A stretch of DNA of 64,000 nt from Cyanobacteria bacterium TGS_CYA1 (GTDB taxonomy: Bacteria; Cyanobacteriota; Vampirovibrionia; Obscuribacterales; Obscuribacteraceae). Position 1 is the first letter of the stretch, and each line of letters starts with the position of its first letter. The stretch covers positions 1 to 64,000 of the forward strand of contig JAHCIQ010000004.1 of NCBI GenBank assembly GCA_026129135.1. The letters run 5' to 3'. Both the position numbers and the translations under genes were made by a program. Below the pieces are notes generated by a model that worked only from the letters and a program-made list of their open reading frames with translations, was not told where the DNA came from and did not search any database. Below, in pieces: positions 1-8,120 of this stretch.

Positions 1-73
1 GGGGCGCATCTTTCCTTTTTCTAGAAGACCATGAAAAAAGACACTGCTAATTGATTGTGGGATTTTGGACAAA

Positions 74-1099
74 CTAAAAAGGATCACCTTGAGCCGGACC
101 TTGATTCGGGTTCGTATTCATATTCATGCCAGGGGTGCCACCATTTATGGGAGCATCGAAAATGCTGTTGTCTGGAGGCGGTGCCTGCATCGGGACCTGA
201 CCTTGACCTTGACCTTGCCCCTGCCCCTGCCCCTGCCCCTGCCCCTGAGCATTATAGTAATGATAATCAGGATCCTGACCGGCAAGTCCTGGTGTGCGTG
301 GCGTCATGTACTGTTGATTAGCTTGAAGAGATGCCGGAGGCTTTTCCATTTTGGAAAGGTCAATCATTTGGTTCGTTTTTATGGCTAAGAGCTGACCTTG
401 GGGTAACAGAAATTCTTTGCCCAACATTCTTTTGTTGTGGACCCAGGCAATGCCTTCGCCAAACGAGCCCACCATGCCTTTTACCTGATTTCCGTAATCG
501 CTCCAGCTCGTTCCAGCGTGTCTTACTTTTGCTGGTGCTACCGCATCAAATCCATTGCCATAAGCCGGATTATAATTGATAAATCCATAAAACGGAGTAT
601 GACTGCCATCGGGAAAAACTAGAGTCTGAAGAGCTACGTCTATTTGTCCTGGTGTTCCGTGCCTTTGAAATTTAGCTGGTGAAACGTGAAGCACTGAGCC
701 TAGAATTCGAGAGCCTGGCGGGACCATTTCTAGTCCTTCGACCATCAAAGGTTCGTTCAGATTAATAGCAAATACATCGCCTGGTTTACTTTTGACCGAA
801 GACAAAGTTGCATCAATGGTACCCGAAAGCACTGTGCCGATTGGGATGTGGCGTGGAAGAAATGCTCTCCAGACATTGAAATTCTGATTGCCTTGTGGCA
901 TCGCATTTGGTGCCGGAAAGCCCATGCCGCGAACAGGAGGTTGTTGCGCTTGCATTTGCGGATAACTAAAAGCTTGATTAGGTGCTTGTGCTTTGGCCTC
1001 TGCTTGAAACAACAAAACAAGATTGATCAAACTCAAGAGAATCGTTAGAGCTTGGCTGGTTCTTTGCAGGGGGCTTGTCGGTTTCATTAAGTTTCTCAC
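74..1099 (-). CDS. Exported protein with (Gly-Gln)n repeat, function unknown
   Basis: This 341-residue protein starts with a short basic region and a hydrophobic segment (about residues 17-34), which reads as a signal peptide ending near the AEAKAQA stretch. The middle (about 75-250) looks like a compact beta-rich domain, with phrases such as PPGSRILGSV that resemble conjugal TrbI/VirB10-like beta-barrel proteins, although I cannot assign a family. The C-terminal third is low complexity, rich in Gln, Pro, Gly and Asn, and includes a run of about nine Gly-Gln pairs encoded by hexamers near 203-246. It is transcribed divergently from rpsF. I infer an envelope or secreted location and do not know the function. 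Confidence 0.75.
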   Translation of the reverse strand: MRNLMKPTSPLQRTSQALTILLSLINLVLLFQAEAKAQAPNQAFSYPQMQAQQPPVRGMGFPAPNAMPQGNQNFNVWRAFLPRHIPIGTVLSGTIDATLSSVKSKPGDVFAINLNEPLMVEGLEMVPPGSRILGSVLHVSPAKFQRHGTPGQIDVALQTLVFPDGSHTPFYGFINYNPAYGNGFDAVAPAKVRHAGTSWSDYGNQVKGMVGSFGEGIAWVHNKRMLGKEFLLPQGQLLAIKTNQMIDLSKMEKPPASLQANQQYMTPRTPGLAGQDPDYHYYNAQGQGQGQGQGQGQGQGQVPMQAPPPDNSIFDAPINGGTPGMNMNTNPNQGPAQGDPF

Positions 1100-1149
1100 C
1101 GAAATTTTGTCTAATATGTAATTGTACTACCATAAGAGAGATTCCAACA

Positions 1150-1158
1150 TGGTAGAAT
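1150..1158 (+). promoter_or_regulatory. Candidate extended -10 promoter for rpsF operon
   Basis: The string TGGTAGAAT is a TGn extended -10 element followed by a near-consensus -10 hexamer. It is about 120 bases upstream of the rpsF start. No convincing -35 hexamer is visible at the expected spacing, which is tolerable for an extended -10 promoter. Confidence 0.35.
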
Positions 1159-1164
1159 CACGCT

Positions 1165-1279
1165 CTGCCAGCTTTATGGCTGGTCTTTGCTCACTTTGCG
1201 GTTTCGCCGCAGGCGGGCGATATACGTTACTCCCTTGCCTGTCGTAGGTGACAGGCCACATGACCGAAAGGGTAAAAAT
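1165..1279 (+). promoter_or_regulatory. Structured rpsF leader, candidate S6:S18 autoregulatory RNA
   Basis: The untranslated leader holds three consecutive short hairpins: GCCAGC with GCTGGT (1167-1184), GCGG with CCGC (1198-1210), and GCCTGTC with GACAGGC (1237-1256, six-base loop). A CCG triplet at 1264-1266 lies just before the ribosome-binding site GAAAGGG. Many bacteria control rpsF operons with an mRNA structure containing a bulged CCG that binds the S6:S18 complex. The match here is by position and general shape only. Confidence 0.35.
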
Positions 1280-1606
1280 ATGCCACAACCAAACAAACTA
1301 AATTTGTACGAGACAGTCTACATCGTACGTCCAACATTGGATGAAGAAGGACTGGACAACGTCATCAAGCAAGTCGAAGAATTCATGACCAAAGAAGGTT
1401 GTGTAATCAAAATGACTGACAAGAAAGGCAGAAAGCGCCTTGCTTACGAAGTGAAAAAAATGCGCGACGGATACTACGTCAGCACCATTTTCGAAGGCAA
1501 GCCTGAATCAATCTCTGCCATCAAACGCATGATGACTATCTCTGAAGAAATCATCCGCTCCATTATTGTGAGCATTCCTCCTGTGGCTGCCGAGATTACT
1601 TCTTAA
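1280..1606 (+). CDS. rpsF: 30S ribosomal protein S6
   Basis: The 108-residue product has the S6 pattern: an early YETVYIVRP strand, an EGCVIK turn and the KRLAYEVKK segment that contacts 16S rRNA and S18. S6 binds the central domain of 16S rRNA with S18 in the platform of the small subunit. An in-frame ATG-less extension upstream to 1187 is open, but ATG 1280 has a good GAAAGGG site seven bases upstream and gives the family-typical length. It is followed by ssb (15-base gap) and rpsR, the standard order rpsF-ssb-rpsR. Confidence 0.97.
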   Translation: MPQPNKLNLYETVYIVRPTLDEEGLDNVIKQVEEFMTKEGCVIKMTDKKGRKRLAYEVKKMRDGYYVSTIFEGKPESISAIKRMMTISEEIIRSIIVSIPPVAAEITS

Positions 1607-1621
1607 GATAGAGGCGCGAAT

Positions 1622-2077
1622 ATGAGCATCAGCAAAATCGTTATTTCCGGTCAAGTGGTCAAAGCTCCTGAAAAGCGCTTCACGCCCAACACAAACGTGG
1701 CTGTGACTGAGTTTTTCATTGCCGTCAACCCCACTCCAAGACAAGGTCAACCAAACGAAACCGCCCTGGTCAAAGTCATTACATGGCGCGACCTGGCAGA
1801 GCGTTGTTCGACCGAGTTGCAGAAAGGTGACACTGTAGCTGTTGATGGCAGATTGCAAATCAACACCTTCACCACGGCTGAAGGACAGAAAAGAAAAGAC
1901 ATTGAAATCGATGCTGTTTCGGTCGAGAACCTGGGTACTGGTCAAGCTCTTGGAGCAGGTGCCGCTCAGGCTTCGGGTCAGAAAGTAGAAGCACTCAGCA
2001 GAGCTGGTGCTCCTTCTAAAAAATCTGGCGCTGAAGATCTCGATGCCATTTTCGCCGAAGACGAAATTCCATTCTAA
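1622..2077 (+). CDS. ssb: Single-stranded DNA-binding protein
   Basis: The 151-residue protein has an N-terminal OB fold (about residues 1-105, including VISGQVVKAPE and the VITWRDLAE segment), a flexible Gly/Ala-rich linker, and the diagnostic acidic tip ending DEIPF that recruits repair and replication partners. It coats single-stranded DNA as a tetramer. It lies between rpsF and rpsR, a conserved arrangement that ties its expression to ribosomal proteins. Confidence 0.97.
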   Translation: MSISKIVISGQVVKAPEKRFTPNTNVAVTEFFIAVNPTPRQGQPNETALVKVITWRDLAERCSTELQKGDTVAVDGRLQINTFTTAEGQKRKDIEIDAVSVENLGTGQALGAGAAQASGQKVEALSRAGAPSKKSGAEDLDAIFAEDEIPF

Positions 2078-2108
2078 GCAATTCAATTATTAAAGGACAT
2101 TTAAAATC

Positions 2109-2381
2109 ATGATGAAACCTAATTTTTCTGGCGGTGGCGGCGGCATGAAAGGCGGCCAGATGAGACGTCACAAGCCCTGCACCTTCTGCGGCGAGCGCGA
2201 AGAAAAAGAAAGATATATCGACTTCAAAGATCCAATCCGCTTGAGAAAGTATGTAACCGAGCGCGGCAAAATTCTTCCCCGTCGCATCAGCGGCAATTGT
2301 GCTGTACACCAGCGCGAATTGACCCTGGCTATCAAGCGCTGCCGCGACATAGCCTTGCTTCCTTACATGTCAGATTCCTAG
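2109..2381 (+). CDS. rpsR: 30S ribosomal protein S18
   Basis: The 90-residue product carries the S18 core: KPCTFC near residues 21-26, [13 protein letters not shown], and the ARRxSG-like [10 protein letters not shown]. It binds S6 in the 30S platform. The N-terminus is unusually glycine-rich (residues 7-15). The CxxC pair plus two later cysteines could form a zinc site, as in some S18 paralogues. Two adjacent ATGs (2109 and 2112) make the exact start ambiguous by one residue. Confidence 0.96.
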   Translation: MMKPNFSGGGGGMKGGQMRRHKPCTFCGEREEKERYIDFKDPIRLRKYVTERGKILPRRISGNCAVHQRELTLAIKRCRDIALLPYMSDS

Positions 2382-2438
2382 AATTCTCTAGAGAACTTGG
2401 CTTTCCAAAAACAGATTTATTGTAATATTGCATTACGG

Positions 2439-2521
2439 GCCGAAGTGGTGAAATGGCAAACACGCTACGTTCAGGGCGTAGTGAGCGCAAGCTCTTGTGG
2501 GTTCAAGTCCCACCTTCGGCA
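2439..2521 (+). tRNA. tRNA-Leu (anticodon CAG)
   Basis: A 7-bp acceptor stem pairs GCCGAAG (2439-2445) with CTTCGGC (2514-2520), and the discriminator A is at 2521. The anticodon arm is CTACG / CGTAG around the loop TTCAGGG, placing CAG at 2472-2474. The T loop has the GGTTCAAGTCC signature. The extended variable arm (about GAGCGCAAGCTC) marks a class II tRNA, which agrees with leucine. CCA is not encoded. The gene sits between rpsR and infC on the same strand. Confidence 0.97.
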
Positions 2522-2552
2522 AATAAATCTACTTAGTTATTGAGAGGTGTAA

Positions 2553-3101
2553 TTGGTTACAGATCCGCGTCGCATGGACCAAAAAAGAGAGTTACCGCCC
2601 TTGAACGAAAGAATTCGAGTAAGGGAAGTCAGGCTTATTGACGAAGACGGTGCTCAAGTAGGTGTTGTTAACACACGTGAGGCTTTGCAAAGAGCCCGAG
2701 AAAAAGGTTTGGATTTGTTTCTGGTGCAGCCTGATGCCAATCCGCCCGTAGCCAAAATTATGGATTACGGTCGCTATAAATATGATCTCGACAAAAAAGG
2801 TCGGGAAGCCAAAAAGAAACAGCATTCTGCCGACGTCAAAGAACTCAAGATGCGATACAAAATCGAGGAGCACGACTATCAAGTCAAGCACCGTAAAGCA
2901 GAAGAGTTTCTTACTCACGGCGACAAAGTGAAAGTTGTAATCATGCTTCGTGGACGCGAAATGCAACACTCGGGCATGGCGCTTGATTTGATGAACCGAT
3001 TCGCCAAAGACCTCGAAACCCTTGGTGCTCTTGATCGAGATCCAAAAATCGAAGGCAAGAACGTTATTATGATCATCTCGCCTATCTCGCCACGAAAATA
3101 G
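2553..3101 (+). CDS. infC: Translation initiation factor IF-3
   Basis: The 182-residue protein matches IF-3: N-domain with NERIRVREVRLIDEDG and the DLFLVQPDANPPVAKIMDYG segment, lysine-rich linker (about residues 80-100), and C-domain with the VKVVIMLRGRE segment. IF-3 binds the 30S subunit, prevents premature joining and proofreads the start codon. The best start is a TTG at 2553 behind GAGAGG. The first in-frame ATG is 21 bases later. Non-AUG starts on infC are a known autoregulatory device because IF-3 discriminates against them. infC-rpmI-rplT is the conserved order. Confidence 0.96.
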   Translation: MVTDPRRMDQKRELPPLNERIRVREVRLIDEDGAQVGVVNTREALQRAREKGLDLFLVQPDANPPVAKIMDYGRYKYDLDKKGREAKKKQHSADVKELKMRYKIEEHDYQVKHRKAEEFLTHGDKVKVVIMLRGREMQHSGMALDLMNRFAKDLETLGALDRDPKIEGKNVIMIISPISPRK

Positions 3102-3150
3102 AGCGGCTAACTCGGTTAAGTTTCGAAAAGCCTATATACACTGTAAGTCT

Positions 3151-3171
3151 AGAAATAATGCTATTATTTCT
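3151..3171 (+). promoter_or_regulatory. Perfect 9-bp hairpin between infC and rpmI
   Basis: AGAAATAAT (3151-3159) and ATTATTTCT (3163-3171) form a perfect stem with a three-base loop in the 135-base gap between infC and rpmI. It is AU-rich and has no following U tract, so an intrinsic terminator is unlikely. It could be an attenuation, processing or L20-type control element, since rpmI-rplT operons are commonly regulated in this gap. The role is inferred. Confidence 0.4.
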
Positions 3172-3236
3172 GTTTCGTCTGTCTCCTTGCGAGATAGTCG
3201 TTATTTGATTGATCAATTGATCTCAGGAATATAACC

Positions 3237-3446
3237 ATGCCAAAGATGAAAACCAACAAGGCTGCCGCCCGTAGATTCAAAATCACTGGCACCGGCAAAA
3301 TATTGCGCAAGCAATCCGGTACAAGGCACATCAACGAATGGATGTCACCAAGCGTCAAAGTCAAACTGCGTGGATGGTCTGCCGTTCACAAAGACGTTGA
3401 AAAACACGTTTTGTCGATGTTTCCATATCGCAAATATCTTCGTTAA
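3237..3446 (+). CDS. rpmI: 50S ribosomal protein L35
   Basis: The 69-residue basic protein begins MPKMKTNKAAARRFKITGTG, which is the L35 signature, and ends in the family-typical VLSMFPYRKYLR-like tail. L35 is a component of the large subunit. ATG 3237 follows a GG-containing site (CAGGAAT). It is separated from rplT by about 100 bases. Confidence 0.96.
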   Translation: MPKMKTNKAAARRFKITGTGKILRKQSGTRHINEWMSPSVKVKLRGWSAVHKDVEKHVLSMFPYRKYLR

Positions 3447-3548
3447 GACCCAAAAAAGTACATATAGCCTTGTCTAAGGGAAAAACTCCTCCCCGACGGC
3501 TGGCAATAATGTTCGCTAAATTCGATAAATATAAAGAAGGAGAGAGTA

Positions 3549-3929
3549 ATGGCCAGAGTAAAAAGAGGAAGTGTCTTGAGAGCAAGACACAAAAAGATCC
3601 TCAAGTACGCTAAAGGTTTCCGCGGTTCGAACTCAAGACTGTTCATAGCCGCCAACCAGACAATCATGAAAGCATGGAGAAATGCTTTTCGTGACAGACG
3701 CAATAAAAAACGCGACTACCGTCGTCTCTGGATTACACGTATCAACGCAGCTTGCCGCCAGCACGGGATGAGTTACAGCCGCTTCATGAACGCTTTGATG
3801 AAAGCAGAAGTGCAAATCAACCGCAAAATGCTTGCTGAAATGGCAGTCTCCGATAAAGACGCTTTCAAAAAATTGGTTGATTTAGCTTCCGAACACACCA
3901 AAGCAAAGGCAACGGCTAAGGCCAAATAA
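3549..3929 (+). CDS. rplT: 50S ribosomal protein L20
   Basis: The 126-residue product has the L20 features: start MARVKRGSV, the [11 protein letters not shown] segment, and the [11 protein letters not shown] helix. L20 organises 23S rRNA early in assembly and in many bacteria represses its own operon. A strong AGAAGGAGAG site precedes ATG 3549. The C-terminus is slightly longer and Ala/Lys-rich compared with the usual 115-120 residues. Confidence 0.96.
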   Translation: MARVKRGSVLRARHKKILKYAKGFRGSNSRLFIAANQTIMKAWRNAFRDRRNKKRDYRRLWITRINAACRQHGMSYSRFMNALMKAEVQINRKMLAEMAVSDKDAFKKLVDLASEHTKAKATAKAK

Positions 3930-3938
3930 GCTTTTGCG

Positions 3939-4766
3939 ATGGATTTTGTCTCGGTACAGAGCGCATCCAATCCGCTTCTAAAAAAAGTTCGCAGCCTGCA
4001 TACAAAGCAAGGTCGGCACGAGCATTGTCTTTTCATTGCTGAAGGTCGTAAGCTGATTGAAGAAGCTCTGTCTAAAGGCGCATCGATTACACACGTCATC
4101 ATAAGCAAAAGCTTCTACAAAGCTGCTGAACAAGCCGATCTGGAAGCTTTATTGCTTGAACACGGGCTTGGCAAATTGTCTATCACTATGGTGGAAGACT
4201 CTATGTTCAAGCCCTTATCGACTTTGGAAAACGTGCCCGAGGCAAGTGTTCTTGCTGTAATAAAAACGCCCGAACACAAAGCTGATTTCTTGAATTTAAA
4301 AGACCCGCTGGTCGTAATCTTAGACGGTATCCAAGACCCGGGTAATATGGGAACGATAGTGCGATCGTCCCTTGCCATGGGTGTATCTGGCATAATCATG
4401 ACCAAAGGGTGTGTCGATCCTTTCAACCCCAAAGTGGTGCGTGGTGCAAGTGGTGCTTTATTTCAAATGCCTTTGATTTTGAATCTTAGTTTGAAAGACG
4501 CTGTAGAAAAGTGCAAAGAGCATAATTTGAAAGTTATCGCCATGAGTCCAATCGCTCAAAAAAGTCTTGATCAGGTCGACTTGAAGAGTGGATGCGCACT
4601 AGTTTTTGGCAATGAAGGAAATGGTCTAGATAAAGCAAATCAAGAATTAGCAGATATCAAAGCTTTCATTCCGATGAACCAAGCAAGCGAATCGCTCAAT
4701 GTTGCAAGCTCATGTGCAATGGCTCTCTACGAATCATCCAGGCAAAGAGGTTGGAATTATGTCTGA
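3939..4766 (+). CDS. SpoU/TrmH-family 2'-O-ribose RNA methyltransferase
   Basis: The 275-residue enzyme has an N-terminal substrate-binding domain (about 1-105, with FIAEGRKLIEEAL) and a C-terminal SPOUT trefoil-knot domain. The three SpoU motifs are intact: NMGTIVR at 136-142, FGNEGNGL around 223-230 and SLNVASSCAMALYE from 252. The family methylates ribose 2'-OH in rRNA or tRNA using S-adenosylmethionine. A 23S rRNA role similar to RlmB/TsnR is likely, but the exact target is unknown. It starts nine bases after rplT and overlaps the tatC start, matching a common position downstream of rplT. Confidence 0.92.
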   Translation: MDFVSVQSASNPLLKKVRSLHTKQGRHEHCLFIAEGRKLIEEALSKGASITHVIISKSFYKAAEQADLEALLLEHGLGKLSITMVEDSMFKPLSTLENVPEASVLAVIKTPEHKADFLNLKDPLVVILDGIQDPGNMGTIVRSSLAMGVSGIIMTKGCVDPFNPKVVRGASGALFQMPLILNLSLKDAVEKCKEHNLKVIAMSPIAQKSLDQVDLKSGCALVFGNEGNGLDKANQELADIKAFIPMNQASESLNVASSCAMALYESSRQRGWNYV

Positions 4767-5538
4767 CCAGCAAGTGGATGAACAAGAAAAAGTCGACGAC
4801 GAAATTCCAGAAAAAAGTCGCCTGGACAGATTATTCGATGGCGATCCGGGAATGACTCTGGTCGAGCATTTAGACGAACTCCGCCAGCGTTTGATTCGCA
4901 GTATTCTTTATATTATTACCGGCTTTGTCATAGCTATTTTTGTAACCAAAGACGTTTTGCGCTTTCTGGAAAAACCAGCTGGTGACATCAAATTTCAAGC
5001 TCTTTCGGTTGAAGAGCCAATTGTAGTCTTCTGCAAAGTGGCTTTCTATATAGCAATCATTATTGCATCACCTTTTATCCTGTTAGAAGTCTGTCGTTTC
5101 GTGGCTCCAGGACTTACCAAAAAAGAAAAACAAATAATTACCCCGGCATTAGTTGGCGGACCGATTCTTTTCGTTTGTGGTGCTGCATTTGCTTACTATC
5201 TGCTCTTGCCACCTATGATGCACTTCTTCACTAGCTTTGGCTCGGGCGTGACAGTGATAAATCAGAGGCTCGATTTTTATATTTCACTCGTTTCAAGCAT
5301 TCTTTTATATATGGGACTTTGTTTTCAATTGCCCATCGTTTTGTTCGCTCTTTCTTTCACCGGACTTGTAGACTCGGACAAACTGATAAAATTCTGGCGT
5401 TATGCCGTGTTTGGTGCGTCAGTGGTGGCGCTTGTGATAACGCCTGACCCTACTGCATTTTCGATGTTCATGGTGATGGGAGCTTTGATTGGGCTATATG
5501 CCATTACTGTGGTGATGCTCAAATTGTTCGGGAGATAG
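4759..5538 (+). CDS. tatC: Sec-independent protein translocase TatC
   Basis: The 259-residue protein has about six membrane segments and the TatC hallmark EHLDELRQRLI near residues 35-45, which forms part of the twin-arginine signal receptor site. It also has the conserved region with FRAPGL-like VAPGLTKKEK between early membrane segments. TatC works with TatA/B to export folded proteins across the inner membrane. I chose ATG 4759 because it overlaps the upstream stop by eight bases and has an AGAGG site. It carries an acidic 30-residue N-terminal extension. Confidence 0.95.
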   Translation: MSDQQVDEQEKVDDEIPEKSRLDRLFDGDPGMTLVEHLDELRQRLIRSILYIITGFVIAIFVTKDVLRFLEKPAGDIKFQALSVEEPIVVFCKVAFYIAIIIASPFILLEVCRFVAPGLTKKEKQIITPALVGGPILFVCGAAFAYYLLLPPMMHFFTSFGSGVTVINQRLDFYISLVSSILLYMGLCFQLPIVLFALSFTGLVDSDKLIKFWRYAVFGASVVALVITPDPTAFSMFMVMGALIGLYAITVVMLKLFGR

Positions 5539-5541
5539 GTA

Positions 5542-6723
5542 TTGTTTCCAGATTTGAAATTAAATTTCCAATTTTATATCTGGCTTCCCATGCTCTTTTT
5601 TGTTCTAAAAGAAACATGGGAGCAAAGATTTCGGTTGTTCGATGATACTGTTTCTCGATTCGATCGATCAATGTTAGTTCGATTCAATTTGTTTTGTATT
5701 CAGCCTTTGATGACTGCATTTCATGAGTGTGGACATGCAGCAGCGATCATTTTTTTTGGAGCTGGGATAAAAGAAGTTGAGTATGGTGTCTGGATGGGGT
5801 CAGTGCTTAGAGACCGCGACTTAAGCCACTTTCAGTCAATGATAGTGAGTGCCTGTGGTCCAGGAATTCAATGTTTATTCGGATTTCTTTTTCTGTTTTT
5901 AGCGTATATAGAAAAATCGCCAGCAATCACAACCTTCTGGGTTTATGCGGCTATGTTTAACTTCGGTTTCACTCTAGTTTTATATCCACTTTTGGATTTC
6001 TTAAAAGGTGGCGATTTTTACAAGATATACAAATATGCCGATTTACAAACTTTGCCCATCGTAGCCGGAGTGCATCTGGGTCTTTTAGCCTTCGTAATCT
6101 TTATTGCTAAAAGCAAATATACCGTTGGATGGTACAGACAGAAAACAAGTCCAGAGTGGGTCTTGCAAGAAAAAATATTGAAAGAGAAAATTAGTACTGA
6201 GCCAAGTGCAGCTAACTATTTCGATCTTGCTTTGTTTTATGCAACCGCAAAAGATTTTTCTCTGGCACGAAAAACGATAAAAACGTGTCTTGAAGTCGAT
6301 CAAAATTTCCATCCTGCACGTCTGGTTCTTGCAGAAATAGAACTGGAAAAAGATTTTCCATCAAAGGCTCTCGAGCACTGTAACTATGTGATTGAGGCAA
6401 CTTCAAACGAACCTCTGTTTCAAGCTCATGCCCTGACTTTGAAAGCCGAAGCCTTGGTTGATATAGCTCGCTCCAAAGAAAAAGAGATGGAGTCGCTCGA
6501 ACTTTTGAATCAAGCAATTGAATTGGCGCCCAAGTATGGCGATCCATTATTGCGAAAAGCGCTCATATTGTCGGGTTTTGGACAAACTGAGCAAGCTATT
6601 GAAATTTTGAACGAGCTAATAGTTCATTCGAACAGCTTAAAGTGGTTTAATCCGTCTAAGGCTCATGATATCTTACCAGAACTTAATTCTTTGTCTTCTG
6701 GAAAGCCGCACAGGAAGCCCTGA
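5542..6723 (+). CDS. Membrane HExxH protein (M50-like) with TPR tail
   Basis: The 393-residue protein has membrane segments at about 10-22, 50-75, 100-122, 130-150 and 170-190. The motif HECGH at 61-65 lies in the second segment, and a Pro-Leu-Leu-Asp...Gly-Gly-Asp stretch at 149-158 resembles the third-ligand motif of site-2 protease (M50) intramembrane metalloproteases. Residues about 215-385 form TPR-like helical pairs. The start is TTG 5542, three bases after the tatC stop. I infer a membrane zinc protease whose cytoplasmic TPRs bind partners. The substrate is unknown. Confidence 0.7.
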   Translation: MFPDLKLNFQFYIWLPMLFFVLKETWEQRFRLFDDTVSRFDRSMLVRFNLFCIQPLMTAFHECGHAAAIIFFGAGIKEVEYGVWMGSVLRDRDLSHFQSMIVSACGPGIQCLFGFLFLFLAYIEKSPAITTFWVYAAMFNFGFTLVLYPLLDFLKGGDFYKIYKYADLQTLPIVAGVHLGLLAFVIFIAKSKYTVGWYRQKTSPEWVLQEKILKEKISTEPSAANYFDLALFYATAKDFSLARKTIKTCLEVDQNFHPARLVLAEIELEKDFPSKALEHCNYVIEATSNEPLFQAHALTLKAEALVDIARSKEKEMESLELLNQAIELAPKYGDPLLRKALILSGFGQTEQAIEILNELIVHSNSLKWFNPSKAHDILPELNSLSSGKPHRKP

Positions 6724-6772
6724 AGAACTTGGATCAATAACTTATTCTCAGGCTTGTCAGGTGACCGACTCC

Positions 6773-6778
6773 TATAAT
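6773..6778 (+). promoter_or_regulatory. Consensus -10 TATAAT overlapping the next start codon
   Basis: TATAAT at 6773-6778 ends inside the first candidate ATG (6777). If it is a -10 box, transcription would begin near 6785, at the second in-frame ATG (6786), giving a leaderless mRNA. A TTGTCA lies upstream at 6754-6759, but the 13-base spacing is too short for a standard promoter. Confidence 0.25.
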
Positions 6779-7991
6779 GGCATCCATGTCCGTACAAGAC
6801 CTGACCAATTACCTACTCTTTGCGGTAAACTTCGTTGCCTCGTGGCTTGCCGTGTCCACCTTGTGGAAAGTGATAGGTTCTCGTCATTCGCTTTGTTCTG
6901 AAAGTCTGTCGCAAGATAATCGTAGACTTTTGTGGCGGGTCGTTTTCTTCCTTATATTTCCTCTGGCAAATGCGCTCAAGGCATTCGCGACGCAGTCGAT
7001 TGTGCGTGCGATGGGCGGCGAAGCTAGCTTTAGCAGCTGGGGTCTCTACTACTATTTAATTGATATTCAAGGCGCTCAAAATTGGTCGACCGGTCAGTCG
7101 CTTTTCGCATTGTTGTCTGGAGAAATTGTTCTTTTCGCATTTCTACTGGCACTTTTGCCAGTGTTTTTGCTGCGTCCAAATCCATGGTTTTCGACTTTGC
7201 TTGGATATGCAACCGCTTTCTTGTTCGCTTACAGCCTTATCTGCGTACCAGTTCTATCGGCTCTGGGTGTGACTTTTGGTCCCTGGAGCGAACTTGCTTC
7301 AGACATGCATCTCAAATCCAAGACTGCAATACTTTTAGGCTTAAACGCCTCAATGCTGTTCTTGCTTCTTGCTATTTCAAATACACGAGCAGTGCGCGGC
7401 TGGTTCTCCAAACTGAGTAGACCAGTTGCTAATGAGCGTTTGCAGGAAGTGGTCTTGTCTATTGAGTCGAGCAAAATAAGTGCTGACTCGCCAAATAGCA
7501 TTTGTAGATTAGCGCATCTTTATCATCTTGCTGGTTTGACCAGAGAGTCGAAAGAGCATCTCAAAAAGCTCAATTCTAAGTACGGAACCTCTCTTTATAC
7601 GGCGTTCTTGAACGCCACTCTTGCCTATCATTTGAAAAAATTCGATTATGCAAGAAAAGAATTTTTGAACATCGCAAACTCGCCGGATCTAGTTAGCGAA
7701 AACAAACTAAAAGCCGATTTACTTGCTGCAGCAAGTTGCGCATCCTTCGCTCAAGGCAAAGCCCGCTCGGCTTTCAGGCTTTGTTTGAAAGCTTTGCAAG
7801 AGGACCGGACTTGTTTGCTTGCTCAACTAATCAAGGTTGATACTTTGCTTGCTACAGGCAAATTCAGTCGTCTGGAAATGGAAAATCATTCTCTCTTGTA
7901 TGAGGTCGATCCCAAAAAGGCTCTCGACGAGATAGTTCCGCTGGATTTCAACAAAACAATCGACGCCATAGCAAGAATCGAGAAATACTAA
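6777..7991 (+). CDS. Polytopic membrane protein with TPR-like tail, unknown
   Basis: The 404-residue protein has about six hydrophobic segments in residues 1-205 and a helical, TPR-like cytoplasmic region from about 220 to the end, for example the NSICRLAHLYHLAGL helix pair. Its architecture mirrors the upstream HExxH-TPR gene, but it lacks an HExxH motif, so it may be a diverged partner or catalytically dead relative. ATG 6777 and ATG 6786 are both possible, and neither has a clear ribosome-binding site. Function is not recognised. Confidence 0.75.
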   Translation: MASMSVQDLTNYLLFAVNFVASWLAVSTLWKVIGSRHSLCSESLSQDNRRLLWRVVFFLIFPLANALKAFATQSIVRAMGGEASFSSWGLYYYLIDIQGAQNWSTGQSLFALLSGEIVLFAFLLALLPVFLLRPNPWFSTLLGYATAFLFAYSLICVPVLSALGVTFGPWSELASDMHLKSKTAILLGLNASMLFLLLAISNTRAVRGWFSKLSRPVANERLQEVVLSIESSKISADSPNSICRLAHLYHLAGLTRESKEHLKKLNSKYGTSLYTAFLNATLAYHLKKFDYARKEFLNIANSPDLVSENKLKADLLAAASCASFAQGKARSAFRLCLKALQEDRTCLLAQLIKVDTLLATGKFSRLEMENHSLLYEVDPKKALDEIVPLDFNKTIDAIARIEKY

Positions 7992-8091
7992 TTTTGACTA
8001 ATAATTCTACTTTCGTATTCTTCCCACTTAAAGCGCATATAACTAGGATATTTGCGTGTTTCACCTATATTATATTTACTGGAATCACCTC

Positions 8092-8097
8092 TATAAT
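8092..8097 (+). promoter_or_regulatory. Candidate -10 box for the diguanylate cyclase gene
   Basis: A perfect TATAAT lies 23 bases before the start codon of the GGDEF gene in a 129-base AT-rich gap. It would give a very short leader that still contains the AGAGG ribosome-binding site at 8108-8112. A clear -35 box was not found. Confidence 0.35.
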
Positions 8098-8120
8098 TTC
8101 TGCAACTAGAGGTTGCTCTT

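Noticed and set aside
55-388. Plus-strand frames opposite the (Gly-Gln) gene
   Set aside because: They arise from the repeat on the other strand and lack ribosome-binding sites; the minus-strand gene has a signal peptide and full length.
1508-2086. Minus-strand frame antisense to rpsF and ssb
   Set aside because: It is a shadow of two firmly identified genes.
4699-4758. Extended tatC start inside the RNA methyltransferase
   Set aside because: The extra residues do not match TatC, and ATG 4759 has a ribosome-binding site and standard overlap.
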